The translations under genes were made by a program, and so were the position numbers. Positions 46,603-55,550 of a stretch of DNA of 64,000 bases are shown piece after piece. Within the stretch, counting starts at the first letter, position 1. Each line of letters begins with the position of its first letter. Origin of the DNA: Chryseobacterium geocarposphaerae (lineage in GTDB: Bacteria; Bacteroidota; Bacteroidia; Flavobacteriales; Weeksellaceae); the NCBI RefSeq assembly GCF_002797535.1, contig NZ_PGFD01000002.1, forward strand, positions 124,001-188,000, read 5' to 3'. The notes below the pieces were generated by a model. It was not told the origin of the DNA. It saw nothing but the letters and a program-made list of their open reading frames with translations, and did not search any database.

Positions 46603-47982
46603 TTAATATCCAGTCGTTCTTGATAATTTAGACTGCATTAAGCCATCATAATGATGGTTCAGCAGATATGTATTAATCTGTTGAACAGTATCTAAAATTA
46701 CTCCAACCATAATCAATAGTGATGTTCCCCCGAAAAATAGGGCGAACGCATCTGTCTGAACAAAGCTTCCGTGTACAATTGCCGGAAGGACTGCAAAGAT
46801 AGATAAAAATATTGCACCAGGCAAGGTAATTTTTGATAAAATATCATCTAAATAATCAGCGGTCTCTTTCCCGGGTCTTACTTTCGGTACTAAACCTCCA
46901 TTTCTCTTCAAATCATCAGCCATCTGGTTTACCGGAATTGTAATCGCAGTATAGAAGAATGAGAAGATAATAATTAATAGCGCGAACAATACATTGTACT
47001 GCCAGCTAAAAACATTCTTGAAACCTGCAAGAAAAGTATTAGACTCATCTACTTTTGTTAATAAACCAGGTACGAACATCAATGCCTGAGCAAAGATAAT
47101 TGGCATTACACCGGCAGCATTAACTTTCAATGGAATCCACTGTCTTGCTCCTTGCATAAGATTTCTGTTTACACCTCCTCTTGCTTGAGCTCTGCTTACA
47201 TACTGGATAGGGATTTTTCTAACAGCAACGGATAATACCACCGCTAAAAGAACAACCAACATCCAGAAAATTACTTCAATAAGGATCATGATAGACCCCA
47301 TTCCTCCTTTTCCGTTCTGCACGGCCATTTCCTGTACGAATGCTTCAGGCAATCTTGAAAGGATTCCCACCATAATAAGGATAGAAATACCGTTTCCGAT
47401 ACCTTTGTCGGTGATTTTCTCACCCAACCACATTGCGAATACTGAACCAGCCACCAAAATAACAATACTTGGCAACCAGAACATGATAGAATTTGGCTCT
47501 ACATAATATGCAGAAGAGAATTGAGCATATGGTAAAAATAATTGAGTGATAGAAGTTAAATATGACGGCGCCTGTACAAGACAAACCCCAATCGTTAACC
47601 ATCTGGTAATCTGATTCAATGTATTTCTACCTGACTCTCCATCTTTCTGAAGCTTCTGAAGATAAGGAATAGCCATCCCCATCAACTGAACAATAATAGA
47701 AGCAGAAATATAAGGCATGATCCCTAACGCCATTACGGAAGCGTGGCTAAAAGCTCCCCCCGTAAACGACGAAAGCAAGCCAAGGAGACCTGCTCCTTGC
47801 TTGTTACCGCCCTGACTTTTATAATGCTCTAAGAGATCTCCTACTTCTGCAAGGTTAATTGCAGGTAAAGAGATATAAGATGCGAATCTATACACAAGGA
47901 TAATACCTAAAGTGAAGATAATTTTATCTCTAAGTTCCTTTAAGCTCCAAATATTTTTTAATGTTTGTATAAATTCTTTCAT
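46603..47982 (-). CDS. secY: Protein translocase subunit SecY
   Basis: SecY forms the membrane channel for protein export. The 459-residue protein has ten predicted membrane helices starting at about 20, with family motifs LGIMPYISASIIVQL (about 87-101), GEKITDKGIGNGISILIMVG (about 187-206), and the RGGVNRNLMQGARQWIPLKVNAAGVMPIIFA segment (about 272-300). The plug region near 60-75 (GLLGLLSSFTGGAF) is present. It sits between rplO and infA as in most bacteria. The other Sec subunits are not in this window. Confidence 0.98.
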   Translation of the reverse strand: MKEFIQTLKNIWSLKELRDKIIFTLGIILVYRFASYISLPAINLAEVGDLLEHYKSQGGNKQGAGLLGLLSSFTGGAFSHASVMALGIMPYISASIIVQLMGMAIPYLQKLQKDGESGRNTLNQITRWLTIGVCLVQAPSYLTSITQLFLPYAQFSSAYYVEPNSIMFWLPSIVILVAGSVFAMWLGEKITDKGIGNGISILIMVGILSRLPEAFVQEMAVQNGKGGMGSIMILIEVIFWMLVVLLAVVLSVAVRKIPIQYVSRAQARGGVNRNLMQGARQWIPLKVNAAGVMPIIFAQALMFVPGLLTKVDESNTFLAGFKNVFSWQYNVLFALLIIIFSFFYTAITIPVNQMADDLKRNGGLVPKVRPGKETADYLDDILSKITLPGAIFLSIFAVLPAIVHGSFVQTDAFALFFGGTSLLIMVGVILDTVQQINTYLLNHHYDGLMQSKLSRTTGY

Positions 47983-47991
47983 TAGTAATTA

Positions 47992-48441
47992 TTATAAGGT
48001 AATTGCTTTTCCACCTGCTTTAGCGATAAGCTCTTCAGCAGATTTAGTGAACTTGTCAGCAGAGATAGAAACCGCAGATTTCAACTCTCCTCTACCCATA
48101 ATTTTCACTAATTCGTTTTTAGTAATTAGACCGTTCTCAATCATAACTTCTCTTGTAATATCTCCAGTGATAGATTTATTCTCGATTAAAGTCTGGATTG
48201 TATCAAGGTTAATTCCTCTAAACTCTTTTCTGTTTACGTTTTTGAATCCGAATTTCGGTAATCTTCTTTGTAAAGGCATCTGACCTCCTTCAAAACCGAT
48301 CTTCTGAGAATAACCAGCTCTTGATTTCTGTCCTTTGTGACCTTTTGTAGAAGTACCTCCTTTTCCAGTACCCTGACCTCTACCAATTCTTTTTGAATTG
48401 AAAGTAGATCCTGCAGCTGGCTTTATATTGTTTAAATTCAT
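47992..48441 (-). CDS. rplO: 50S ribosomal protein L15
   Basis: L15 is an early-assembling large-subunit protein with a long basic N-terminal extension that reaches into 23S rRNA. The 149-residue protein shows this extension (GRGQGTGKGGTSTKGHKGQKSRAG, about 20-43), then FEGGQMPLQRRLPKFGF and a globular C-terminus ending GGKAITL. It is nine bases before secY. The gap on its upstream side (48442-48537) is unusually long and holds a palindromic element. Confidence 0.97.
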   Translation of the reverse strand: MNLNNIKPAAGSTFNSKRIGRGQGTGKGGTSTKGHKGQKSRAGYSQKIGFEGGQMPLQRRLPKFGFKNVNRKEFRGINLDTIQTLIENKSITGDITREVMIENGLITKNELVKIMGRGELKSAVSISADKFTKSAEELIAKAGGKAITL

Positions 48442-48537
48442 TTTTTTATTGATTTAAAGATTAAATAATTTAAAGATTAAAAAATTCCGACTAAAATAGG
48501 AAGAAAATTTTAATCTTTTAATCTTTGAATTTTTTAA
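48442..48537. repeat. Hairpin-forming AT-rich insert between rpmD and rplO
   Basis: The 96-base gap has two direct copies of ATTTAAAGATTAAA (about 48452-48477) followed by complementary repeats (TTTTAATCTTTTAATCTTTGAATT). Together they can fold into a long imperfect hairpin, closed by TTCC/GGAA. It starts right at the rpmD stop. The neighbouring genes are otherwise separated by about ten bases. Confidence 0.6.
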
Positions 48538-48714
48538 TTATTTCTGAACCTCAAGTAAGTGACTAACTGCAGCTATCATTCCTAAGATAGAAGGAGTAGC
48601 TTCGTGTTCTACAACTTGGTGAAGTTTCTTAAATCCTAATGCTTCAAGCGTTCTCTTTTGGGTTTTTGTTCTTCCAATAGCGCTTCTTACTTGCTTTACT
48701 TTAATTGTTGCCAT
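48538..48714 (-). CDS. rpmD: 50S ribosomal protein L30
   Basis: This 58-residue gene was read from the ATG at 48714 to TAA at 48538. The product (MATIKVKQVRSAIGRT... to ...ILGMIAAVSHLLEVQK) matches L30: RSAIGR, then QKRTLEALGFKKLHQVVEH and the final ILGMI segment. It lies between rpsE and rplO, the expected place. The coding length is standard; the gap after it to rplO is abnormal. Confidence 0.97.
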   Translation of the reverse strand: MATIKVKQVRSAIGRTKTQKRTLEALGFKKLHQVVEHEATPSILGMIAAVSHLLEVQK

Positions 48715-48725
48715 TGTTTTATATA

Positions 48726-49247
48726 TTAACCGTTAAACACTTTAGTTAGAGAAACTCCTCTCATTCTAGCGATTTCTTCAGGTCTTCTGATATCCAATAA
48801 CGCTTTGAAAGTAGCTTTCACCACGTTGTGAGGGTTAGAAGATCCTTTAGATTTTGAAAGGATATCGTGAATACCAGCAGACTCCAATACCGCTCTTACC
48901 GCACCACCGGCGATAAGCCCTGTACCGTGAGAAGCAGGTCTTAAGAAGATATCTGCACCTCCGTATCTAGCAGTAGTTTGGTGAGGAATTGTGTGGTTCA
49001 TTACAGGAACTTTCACAAGGTTTTTCTTAGCGTCTTCAACTGCTTTAGCAATTGCAGAAGCAACCTCTTTAGATTTTCCTAATCCGTAACCGATAACTCC
49101 ATCTTCGTTACCTACAACTACGATAGCAGAGAATCCGAAAGCTCTACCTCCTTTAGTTACTTTTGTTACTCTGTTAACAGCTACGAGACGATCTTTAAGT
49201 TCTAATCCTCCCGGTTTTACTCTTTCTATATTATCTAGTCCTAACAT
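48726..49247 (-). CDS. rpsE: 30S ribosomal protein S5
   Basis: S5 is involved in decoding fidelity and mRNA unwinding at the entry tunnel. The 173-residue protein has the dsRNA-binding N-terminal domain ([31 protein letters not shown], about 17-47) and the ribosomal S5 C-terminal fold ([29 protein letters not shown], about 103-131). It follows rplR by 19 bases and precedes rpmD by 11. Nothing unusual is seen. Confidence 0.98.
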   Translation of the reverse strand: MLGLDNIERVKPGGLELKDRLVAVNRVTKVTKGGRAFGFSAIVVVGNEDGVIGYGLGKSKEVASAIAKAVEDAKKNLVKVPVMNHTIPHQTTARYGGADIFLRPASHGTGLIAGGAVRAVLESAGIHDILSKSKGSSNPHNVVKATFKALLDIRRPEEIARMRGVSLTKVFNG

Positions 49248-49266
49248 ATTTCCGAAATTTTAATGA

Positions 49267-49620
49267 TTAGAATTTAAGTCCACCTTCTCTCGCACCATCA
49301 GCTAGAGCTTTTACTCTTCCGTGATATACGAATCCGTTTCTATCAAATACAATATTTTCGATTCCTGCAGCGATAGCTTTAGCAGCAATAGCTTTACCTA
49401 CAGCAGCAGAAACTTCAGTCTTAGTTCCGTTAGCGTCAACACCTTTCTCTCTAGAAGAAGCAGAAGCTAAAGTTTTTCCACTGTTATCGTCGATTAACTG
49501 AGCGTAAATTTCCTTATTACTTTTGTATACAGATAATCTTGGCAATTCAGAAGATCCAGAGATTTTTCCTCTTACTCTTCTTTTGATTCTTATTCTTTTT
49601 TCTAATTTACTTAATGCCAT
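49267..49620 (-). CDS. rplR: 50S ribosomal protein L18
   Basis: L18 binds 5S rRNA in the central protuberance. The 117-residue protein begins [45 protein letters not shown] and ends with [22 protein letters not shown], the conserved C-terminus. The basic N-terminus contacts 5S rRNA. Gaps of 15 bases before (rplF) and 19 bases after (rpsE) keep it in the operon. Confidence 0.98.
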   Translation of the reverse strand: MALSKLEKRIRIKRRVRGKISGSSELPRLSVYKSNKEIYAQLIDDNSGKTLASASSREKGVDANGTKTEVSAAVGKAIAAKAIAAGIENIVFDRNGFVYHGRVKALADGAREGGLKF

Positions 49621-49635
49621 AATACTTATAATTTA

Positions 49636-50181
49636 TTAAGCAGATTTACCAGCTTTACGTCTAACAATTTCTCCTACGAATCTTACCCCTTTACCTTTGT
49701 ATGGTTCAGGCTTTCTGAAAGAACGGATCTTTGCAGCTACCATCCCTAGAAGTTGGTTGTCGTGAGACGTTAAAGTAATAATTGGGTTTTTACCTTTTTC
49801 AGTCAATGTATCCACTTTTACTTCGCTTGGAAGCTCTAGTACGATACCGTGAGAGAATCCTAAAGCTAACTCAAGTTTTTGACCTGCGTGAGAAGCTCTG
49901 TATCCTACCCCTACTAATTCTAGTTTCTTTTCGAAACCTTGAGAAACACCAACAATCATGTTGTTGATTAACGCTCTGTATAAACCGTGAAGCGCTTTGT
50001 GTTGTTTAGCATCAGATGGTCTGTTAACGTTAAGTTCGCCATCTTTTTGTTCTATAGTAATTCCTGCTGTAAGTTCCTGAGAAAGTTCTCCTTTAGGTCC
50101 TTTTACAGTCACTACACTGTTATTTTCAGTGATTGTAACTCCTGCTGGAATTGTTATAATTGCTTTACCAATTCTTGACAT
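49636..50181 (-). CDS. rplF: 50S ribosomal protein L6
   Basis: L6 lies near the factor-binding stalk base of the large subunit. The 181-residue protein has two related alpha/beta domains: the first with SRIGKAIITIPAGVTI and VVTVKGPKGELSQ, the second with VGYRASHAGQKLELALGFSHGI and the conserved ending PEPYKGKGVRFVGEIVRRKAGKSA. It follows rpsH by 17 bases. No anomaly is seen. Confidence 0.98.
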   Translation of the reverse strand: MSRIGKAIITIPAGVTITENNSVVTVKGPKGELSQELTAGITIEQKDGELNVNRPSDAKQHKALHGLYRALINNMIVGVSQGFEKKLELVGVGYRASHAGQKLELALGFSHGIVLELPSEVKVDTLTEKGKNPIITLTSHDNQLLGMVAAKIRSFRKPEPYKGKGVRFVGEIVRRKAGKSA

Positions 50182-50198
50182 TTTCCTTTGATTAAAAA

Positions 50199-50597
50199 TT
50201 AATAAACATAGCAGATTACTTCACCACCTACTTTTTCTTCTCTAGCTTTCTTGTCAGTCATTACTCCTTTAGAAGTAGAGATGATAGAAATACCCAAACC
50301 GTTTAGTACTCTTGGAAGTTCAGCTGAACCTTTGTACTGTCTCAAACCTGGTCTAGAAGCTCTTTGGATAGACTTGATAGCTGGTTTGTTAGTTTGCTTA
50401 TCGTACTTCAAAGCGATTTTGATCGTTCCTTGAACAGCGTTATCTTCAAACTTGTAGTTTAAGATATACCCTTGATCAAATAAGATCTTAGTAATCTCCT
50501 TTTTGATTTTCGATGCAGGAATTTCCACCACTTTGTGGCCTGCGCTTTGTGCGTTCCTTACTCTTGTTAGGAAATCTGAAATTGGATCTGTTACCAT
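50199..50597 (-). CDS. rpsH: 30S ribosomal protein S8
   Basis: S8 binds the central domain of 16S rRNA; in some bacteria it represses the spc operon. The 132-residue protein starts MVTDPISDFLTRVRNAQ and ends with GISIISTSKGVMTDKKAREEKVGGEVICYVY, the typical C-terminal signature. The 146-base gap to the upstream gene rpsN is far longer than usual and holds two hairpins; the likely S8 control site of other bacteria lies elsewhere in the operon. Confidence 0.98.
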   Translation of the reverse strand: MVTDPISDFLTRVRNAQSAGHKVVEIPASKIKKEITKILFDQGYILNYKFEDNAVQGTIKIALKYDKQTNKPAIKSIQRASRPGLRQYKGSAELPRVLNGLGISIISTSKGVMTDKKAREEKVGGEVICYVY

Positions 50598-50652
50598 TTT
50601 TCTTTTAAATTATTGGTTAAAGAACAATCAGTATTGTAAAGACTTGAAGAGT

Positions 50653-50690
50653 AAAATATCAGACTTCAGAAATCTTCGGTCTGATATTTT
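50653..50690. repeat. Perfect 12-bp inverted repeat between rpsN and rpsH
   Basis: AAAATATCAGAC (50653-50664) pairs perfectly with GTCTGATATTTT (50679-50690), loop 14 bases. A second small hairpin GACAA/TTGTC lies at 50707-50721. The 146-base gap carries no gene. On the mRNA strand the stem ends in A/U-rich sequence, so it might be a weak attenuator or a processing site. Confidence 0.6.
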
Positions 50691-50743
50691 GTATCTTTAG
50701 TATCTAGACAACTTAATTGTCCCGATTTTTTAATTAGTAATTA

Positions 50744-51013
50744 TTACCAACTAGCTTTTTTAACTCCTGGGATAAGACCGTTGTTTGCCATTTCTCTGAA
50801 AGTTACTCTGGAAATACCGAACGTTCTCATGTATCCTCTTGGTCTACCTGTTAGTTTACATCTGTTGTGCAATCTTACAGGAGAAGCATTTTTAGGCAAT
50901 TTTTGAAGTCCTTCGTAATCACCAGCTTCTTTAAGAGCTTGTCTTTTAGCAGCGTATTTAGCAACTAGTGCTTCTCTTTTGCGCTCACGCGCTTTCATTG
51001 ATTCTTTAGCCAT
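50744..51013 (-). CDS. rpsN: 30S ribosomal protein S14 (zinc-free form)
   Basis: S14 sits in the 30S head and is needed for late assembly. The 89-residue protein is the long form that lacks the CxxC pairs of zinc-type S14 (about 61 residues). It begins [20 protein letters not shown] and ends with the signature [39 protein letters not shown]. The gap before rplE is three bases, that after (to rpsH) is 146 bases. Confidence 0.98.
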   Translation of the reverse strand: MAKESMKARERKREALVAKYAAKRQALKEAGDYEGLQKLPKNASPVRLHNRCKLTGRPRGYMRTFGISRVTFREMANNGLIPGVKKASW

Positions 51014-51016
51014 TTC

Positions 51017-51568
51017 TTAGTTCTTTTTAAATGGTAAACCGAAGTGAGTTAATAATGCTTTAGCTTCTTTATCTGTTTTCGCAGTTGTAACGAAAGTGAT
51101 GTCCATCCCTTGGATTTTTTTCACTTTGTCGATTACGATCTCAGGGAAGATGATTTGTTCAGTGATACCTAGGTTATAGTTACCTCTACCATCAAATCCG
51201 TCAGCTTTAATACCAGAGAAATCTCTAATACGAGGCAATGCAGAAGAAGTTAATCTATCTAAGAACTCATACATTTTATCAGCTCTAAGAGTAACTTTGG
51301 CACCTACAGGCATACCTTTTCTCAATTTGAAAGCAGCTTCGTCTTTCTTAGAGATAGTACCTACAGCCTTCTGACCAGTGATGTTCGTTAATTCTTCAAC
51401 AGCATAATCGATGATCTTTTTATCAGCAGTAGCGTCTCCTAAACCTTGAGATAAAATGATTTTCTCAAGTCTTGGTACCTGCATTACTGACTTGTATCCG
51501 AACTCTTCCATCATTGCTGGAACAATCGTTTCTTTATATGCTTTTTTGGGTCTTGCTATATATTCCAT
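51017..51568 (-). CDS. rplE: 50S ribosomal protein L5
   Basis: L5 binds 5S rRNA and contacts the P-site tRNA. The 183-residue protein has the typical [22 protein letters not shown] segment (about 30-50), [26 protein letters not shown] (about 96-121) and [33 protein letters not shown] (about 146-178). It starts with [20 protein letters not shown]. The gap to rpsN is three bases. No anomaly is seen. Confidence 0.98.
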   Translation of the reverse strand: MEYIARPKKAYKETIVPAMMEEFGYKSVMQVPRLEKIILSQGLGDATADKKIIDYAVEELTNITGQKAVGTISKKDEAAFKLRKGMPVGAKVTLRADKMYEFLDRLTSSALPRIRDFSGIKADGFDGRGNYNLGITEQIIFPEIVIDKVKKIQGMDITFVTTAKTDKEAKALLTHFGLPFKKN

Positions 51569-51581
51569 GTGTTATTTAAAA

Positions 51582-51908
51582 TTATAAAGTTTCACCCGTT
51601 TTTTTGTTGATTCTTACTTTCTTATCTCCTTCGATTTTGTAACCTACTTTGATAGCTTTTCCGTCTTTTCCAACTAAAGCTACGTTTGAGATATGAATAG
51701 AAGCTTCTCTTTCAACGATTCCTCCTTGAGGATTTGAAGCTGAAGGCTTAACGTGTTTTTTGATGATGTTAAGTCCTGCAACAACTACTCTAGGGTCTCT
51801 TCCTTCTTTTTTGATCACTTCAATAACTTCACCTGTACTACCTTTAAGACCTTTCTTACCTGTAGTTACGATTACGTTATCTCCTCTTTTTATTTTTAAC
51901 TTTGACAT
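51582..51908 (-). CDS. rplX: 50S ribosomal protein L24
   Basis: L24 is an early assembly initiator near the exit tunnel. The 108-residue protein has an N-terminal KOW motif (KIKRGDNVIVTTGKKGLKGSTGEVIEVIKKEG, about 4-35), followed by VVAGLNIIKKHVKPSASNPQGGIVEREASIHISNVAL, the typical central segment. It lies between rplN and rplE, with gaps of about 20 and 13 bases. Length is normal. Confidence 0.98.
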   Translation of the reverse strand: MSKLKIKRGDNVIVTTGKKGLKGSTGEVIEVIKKEGRDPRVVVAGLNIIKKHVKPSASNPQGGIVEREASIHISNVALVGKDGKAIKVGYKIEGDKKVRINKKTGETL

Positions 51909-51927
51909 TTTTTTACAATTTTAAATA

Positions 51928-52296
51928 TTAAAGTACTTCAGGAGCTAATGAAATGATTTTCATATATTCTTTGTCTCTCAACTCACGAGCAACTGGTCCG
52001 AAAACACGAGTTCCTCTCATTTCTCCCGCTGCGTTTAGTAATACACAAGCATTGTCTTCGAATTTGATGTATGAACCATCTTTTCTTCTAACCGCTTTTT
52101 TAGTTCTTACTACTACAGCTTTAGATACCTGACCTTTTTTAGCGTTTCCTGATGGTGTAGAATCTTTGATAGTAACAACGATTTTATCACCAACTGAAGC
52201 ATATCTTCTTCTGGTTCCTCCCAGAACTCTGATAACCAATACTTCTTTAGCACCTGTGTTATCAGCAACTTTTAATCTTGATTCTGTTTGTAACAT
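51928..52296 (-). CDS. rplN: 50S ribosomal protein L14
   Basis: L14 lies at the subunit interface near the factor site. The 122-residue protein starts [27 protein letters not shown] and ends with [26 protein letters not shown], both highly conserved. It follows rpsQ by two bases, so the two are tightly coupled. No anomaly is seen. Confidence 0.98.
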   Translation of the reverse strand: MLQTESRLKVADNTGAKEVLVIRVLGGTRRRYASVGDKIVVTIKDSTPSGNAKKGQVSKAVVVRTKKAVRRKDGSYIKFEDNACVLLNAAGEMRGTRVFGPVARELRDKEYMKIISLAPEVL

Positions 52297-52298
52297 TA

Positions 52299-52553
52299 TT
52301 ACTTAGCTTTTTCAATGATTCTTACTAATCTCCATCTCTTGTTCTTGCTCAAAGGTCTAGTTTCTTGGATCAAAACTGTATCTCCCTCGTTACATTCGTT
52401 GTTCTCGTCGTGTGCAGTATATTTTTTCGTTTTCAATACGAATTTACCGTACATCGGGTGCTTGATTCTCATCGTTTCACTAACAACAATGGTCTTTTCC
52501 ATTTTATTGCTGGAAACCACTCCGATTCTTTCTTTTCTTAAATTTCTATCCAT
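52299..52553 (-). CDS. rpsQ: 30S ribosomal protein S17
   Basis: S17 is an OB-fold protein in the 30S body. The 84-residue protein has [55 protein letters not shown], the family pattern, and ends [10 protein letters not shown]. It follows rpmC by 12 bases and is two bases before rplN. Length is normal. Confidence 0.98.
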   Translation of the reverse strand: MDRNLRKERIGVVSSNKMEKTIVVSETMRIKHPMYGKFVLKTKKYTAHDENNECNEGDTVLIQETRPLSKNKRWRLVRIIEKAK

Positions 52554-52565
52554 TGTAAAATGAAA

Positions 52566-52751
52566 TTATTGTTTGTTAGTTAACTCTGTGTTTAATCTTG
52601 CGATTGTCTTTCTCAAATCTCTGATTTGAATCGGGTTTTCAATTGGGCTGATTTTGTGAGCCAATTTCAATTTTTGATATTGAACTTTTGCTTCAGTCAA
52701 TTGAGTTTGAATATCACCCGCGCTTAAATTTTTAATATCAGCTTTTTTCAT
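52566..52751 (-). CDS. rpmC: 50S ribosomal protein L29
   Basis: L29 lies near the tunnel exit, close to L23. The 61-residue protein begins MKKADIKNLSAGDIQTQLTEAKVQYQKLKLAHKISPIENP and ends LNTELTNKQ: two helices with the usual KxxHxxSPxENP turn. The ATG at 52751 is chosen; the TTG at 52760, three codons earlier, would overlap the rplP end. The gap to rplP is 12 bases. Confidence 0.97.
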   Translation of the reverse strand: MKKADIKNLSAGDIQTQLTEAKVQYQKLKLAHKISPIENPIQIRDLRKTIARLNTELTNKQ

Positions 52752-52763
52752 TGTATTCAAAGA

Positions 52764-53189
52764 TTATAGAGGTTTAACAAAATCGTTAGCAACTACGAAT
52801 TTAGTAACTACTGGTAATTTCTGTGCGGCAAGTCTTAGTGCTTCTTTCGCTACTTCGTAAGGAACACCTCCGATTTCGAACATAATTTTACCTGGTTTTA
52901 CTACAGCTACCCAATATTCCACAGCACCTTTACCTTTACCCATACGTACTTCCGCAGGCTTTTTAGTAATTGGCTTATCTGGGAAGATTTTGATCCATAG
53001 CTGACCTTCTCTCTTCATATATCTTGTCGCAGCGATACGCGCAGCTTCAATTTGTCTTGCAGTGATCCAAGCACCTTCTGTTGCTTTGATTCCGAAAGTT
53101 CCATAAGCTAGTTGATTACCTCTCTGAGCAATCCCCTTCATCTTCATCTTATGAACTCTACGGAATTTGGTTCTTTTTGGTTGTAACAT
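52764..53189 (-). CDS. rplP: 50S ribosomal protein L16
   Basis: L16 helps shape the A site and binds near the peptidyl-transferase centre. The 141-residue protein begins [19 protein letters not shown] and has [44 protein letters not shown] near the end, the family signature. Unlike its neighbours it is separated from the upstream gene rpsC by 90 bases, which carry a repetitive hairpin. Confidence 0.98.
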   Translation of the reverse strand: MLQPKRTKFRRVHKMKMKGIAQRGNQLAYGTFGIKATEGAWITARQIEAARIAATRYMKREGQLWIKIFPDKPITKKPAEVRMGKGKGAVEYWVAVVKPGKIMFEIGGVPYEVAKEALRLAAQKLPVVTKFVVANDFVKPL

Positions 53190-53197
53190 AATTTTCT

Positions 53198-53279
53198 AAA
53201 TTTTAGATTTTAGATTTTAGATTTTAGATTTTAAAAAAGTAACGGCAATTTAAAATTCAAAATTTGCAATCTAAAATTT
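53198..53279. repeat. Heptamer-repeat hairpin between rpsC and rplP
   Basis: Five near-perfect copies of ATTTTAG (about 53199-53236) form the first arm. The second arm ends with AATCTAAAATTT (53268-53279), which pairs perfectly with AAATTTTAGATT (53198-53209). The element abuts the rpsC stop codon. Its layout is the same as that of the insert at 48442. Confidence 0.65.
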
Positions 53280-54017
53280 TTAATTATTATTGTTTCTTCT
53301 TGGTTTTCTGTTCTCTCTGTCTCCTCTCTCTCTGTTTCCTCCTCCTGCTGGACCTTTCTTCTGTTGTCCCACTAGTGGAGAAAGTTCTCTTTTACCGTAA
53401 ACTTCTCCTTTCATGATCCAAACTTTAACTCCTAACTTACCGTACTGAGTTAATGCTTCACCGATATGATAATCGATATCTGCTCTGAAAGTTGACAATG
53501 GAATTCTTCCTTCTTTGAAAGATTCTGATCTTGCCATTTCAGCACCATTCAATCTACCAGAGATTTGAACTTTGATCCCTTCTGCGCCCATTCTCATTGT
53601 ACCAGCCATTGCCATTTTAACAGCTCTTCTGTAAGAGATTCTGTTTTCAATTTGCTTAGCGATACTATCAGCAACTAATACTGCATCTAGTTCAGGTCTT
53701 TTGATTTCGAAAATGTTGATTTGAATATCCTTACCAGTAAGTTTCTTCAATTCTTCTTTCAATTTATCAACTTCCTGACCTCCTTTACCGATGATAAGTC
53801 CCGGTCTTGCAGTTGTGATTGTAACTGTTACTAATTTAAGTGTTCTTTCAATATAAATTTTTGAAATACCACCTTTAGATAATCTAGCTTCAAGGTATCT
53901 TCTGATTTTGTAGTCTTCAGCGATTCTGTCTCCATAATCGTTTCCACCAAACCAGTTAGAATCCCATCCTCTGATGATACCTAATCTGTTACCAATTGGA
54001 TTTGTCTTCTGTCCCAT
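53280..54017 (-). CDS. rpsC: 30S ribosomal protein S3
   Basis: S3 forms part of the mRNA entry site. The 245-residue protein has the N-terminal [24 protein letters not shown], a type II KH domain with the [21 protein letters not shown] loop (about 75-95), and the C-terminal domain with [22 protein letters not shown]. The last 35 residues ([28 protein letters not shown]) form a basic, low-complexity tail. Eight bases separate it from rplV. It is followed by the heptamer hairpin. Confidence 0.97.
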   Translation of the reverse strand: MGQKTNPIGNRLGIIRGWDSNWFGGNDYGDRIAEDYKIRRYLEARLSKGGISKIYIERTLKLVTVTITTARPGLIIGKGGQEVDKLKEELKKLTGKDIQINIFEIKRPELDAVLVADSIAKQIENRISYRRAVKMAMAGTMRMGAEGIKVQISGRLNGAEMARSESFKEGRIPLSTFRADIDYHIGEALTQYGKLGVKVWIMKGEVYGKRELSPLVGQQKKGPAGGGNRERGDRENRKPRRNNNN

Positions 54018-54024
54018 ACCTTGA

Positions 54025-54423
54025 TTAATTTTCTTTATTACCTAAGATTAATGTAACGTGGTTAGATCTTTTTCTGATTCTGTACCCTCTACCTTGTGGA
54101 GCTGGTCTCAGTCTCTTCAATTGTCTTGCACTATCCACGAATATTTCTTTAACGATAAGGTTTGCTTCCTCGATGTCAGCACCTTCGTTTTTAGTCTGCC
54201 AGTTTGCCATAGCAGAAAGAAGTAATTTCTCTAACTTGTTAGATGCTTCTTTTTTAGAATATTTAAGGATATAAAGAGCTTTATCTACCTGCTCTCCTCT
54301 AATGATATCAGCAACTAATCTCATTTTTCTTGGAGAAGATGGGCAGTTGTTTAATGAAGCTTTAACAACGTCCTTGTTTGCTTCTTTTCTTGCGATTGCG
54401 CTATCTTGTTTTCTTGATCCCAT
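54025..54423 (-). CDS. rplV: 50S ribosomal protein L22
   Basis: L22 lines the exit tunnel with a long beta-hairpin. The 132-residue protein shows [50 protein letters not shown] (about 22-71) and the tunnel hairpin near [28 protein letters not shown] (about 101-128). Termini and length are normal. It is one base after rpsS and eight before rpsC, so in the same transcript. Confidence 0.98.
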   Translation of the reverse strand: MGSRKQDSAIARKEANKDVVKASLNNCPSSPRKMRLVADIIRGEQVDKALYILKYSKKEASNKLEKLLLSAMANWQTKNEGADIEEANLIVKEIFVDSARQLKRLRPAPQGRGYRIRKRSNHVTLILGNKEN

Positions 54424-54425
54424 GA

Positions 54426-54704
54426 TTATCTGCTTCCTTTGTTTTTGTTACCACCATGACCTCTGAAAGATCTTGTTGGAGAAAATTCGCCTAACTTGTG
54501 ACCAACCATGTTTTCTGTAACGTAAACTGGGATAAAAGATTTCCCGTTGTGTACAGCAATAGTTTGTCCTACGAAGTCCGGAGAGATCATAGATGCTCTA
54601 GACCAAGTTTTGATAACTGTCTTCTTACCAGACTCTATATTTGCCTGAACCTTCTTATCTAAAGTATGATGAATGAATGGTCCTTTTTTAAGTGATCTTG
54701 CCAT
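54426..54704 (-). CDS. rpsS: 30S ribosomal protein S19
   Basis: S19 lies in the 30S head with S13. The 92-residue protein begins [20 protein letters not shown], has [55 protein letters not shown], the complete family pattern. It is two bases after rplB and two before rplV. No anomaly is seen. Confidence 0.98.
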   Translation of the reverse strand: MARSLKKGPFIHHTLDKKVQANIESGKKTVIKTWSRASMISPDFVGQTIAVHNGKSFIPVYVTENMVGHKLGEFSPTRSFRGHGGNKNKGSR

Positions 54705-54706
54705 AA

Positions 54707-55528
54707 TTATTTTCTTTTAGATACGATGTAACGGTTAGACACTTTGTTTTTCTTTCTAGTTTTGTAACCTTTAGATGGTTTACCGTTTCTAGATCTTGGG
54801 TGACCTCCAGAAGAACGTCCTTCACCACCACCCATTGGGTGATCTACAGGGTTCATTACTACCGCTCTTGTTCTTGGTCTTCTACCTAACCATCTGCTTC
54901 TACCAGCTTTACCTGATACAGTTAATTGGTGATCAGAGTTAGAAACTGAACCAATCATTGCCATACATTCAGTAAGGATCATTCTGGATTCTCCTGAAGG
55001 CAATTTGATGATTGCATATTTTCCGTCTCTTGAAGTTAATTGAGCTGAAGAACCAGCACTTCTTGCTAAAATAGCACCTTGACCAGGCTTCATTTCAACA
55101 CAAGAAATTACAGTACCCAATGGAATATTTTTCAATTTCATTGCGTTTCCTACGTTTGGCTCAACGCTTTCACCTGAAACTACTTTTTGGTCTACTTTAA
55201 TACCGTTTGGAGCGATGATATATCTCTTTTCTCCGTCTGCGTACTCTAATAAAGCGATAAATGCAGTTCTGTTTGGATCGTATTCTACAGATTTTACAGT
55301 TGCTTCAACGTTTGCTTTGTTTCTTTTGAAGTCAATAATTCTGTATTTCTTTTTGTGTCCACCTCCGGTGTAACGCATGGTCATTTTACCTGTTTGGTTA
55401 CGTCCACCTGACTTTTTAATACCAACTGTTAGAGATTTCTCTGGTTTGTTAGTAGTAATTTCCTCAAAATTGTTTACAATTCTGAATCTCTGTCCCGGGG
55501 TGATAGGTTTTAATTTTCTAACAGACAT
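54707..55528 (-). CDS. rplB: 50S ribosomal protein L2
   Basis: L2 is needed for subunit association and peptidyl-transferase activity. The 273-residue protein has [24 protein letters not shown] at the start, the [15 protein letters not shown] region (about 51-65), and the conserved [23 protein letters not shown] (about 224-246) with the functionally important His. The gap to rplW upstream is 22 bases. Length is normal. Confidence 0.98.
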   Translation of the reverse strand: MSVRKLKPITPGQRFRIVNNFEEITTNKPEKSLTVGIKKSGGRNQTGKMTMRYTGGGHKKKYRIIDFKRNKANVEATVKSVEYDPNRTAFIALLEYADGEKRYIIAPNGIKVDQKVVSGESVEPNVGNAMKLKNIPLGTVISCVEMKPGQGAILARSAGSSAQLTSRDGKYAIIKLPSGESRMILTECMAMIGSVSNSDHQLTVSGKAGRSRWLGRRPRTRAVVMNPVDHPMGGGEGRSSGGHPRSRNGKPSKGYKTRKKNKVSNRYIVSKRK

Positions 55529-55550
55529 TACTATTATTTATAATTAATAA

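Noticed and set aside
53198..53240. Possible CRISPR array from regular ATTTTAG repeats
   Set aside because: The units are seven bases with no spacers and no cas genes nearby; this is a low-complexity hairpin arm.
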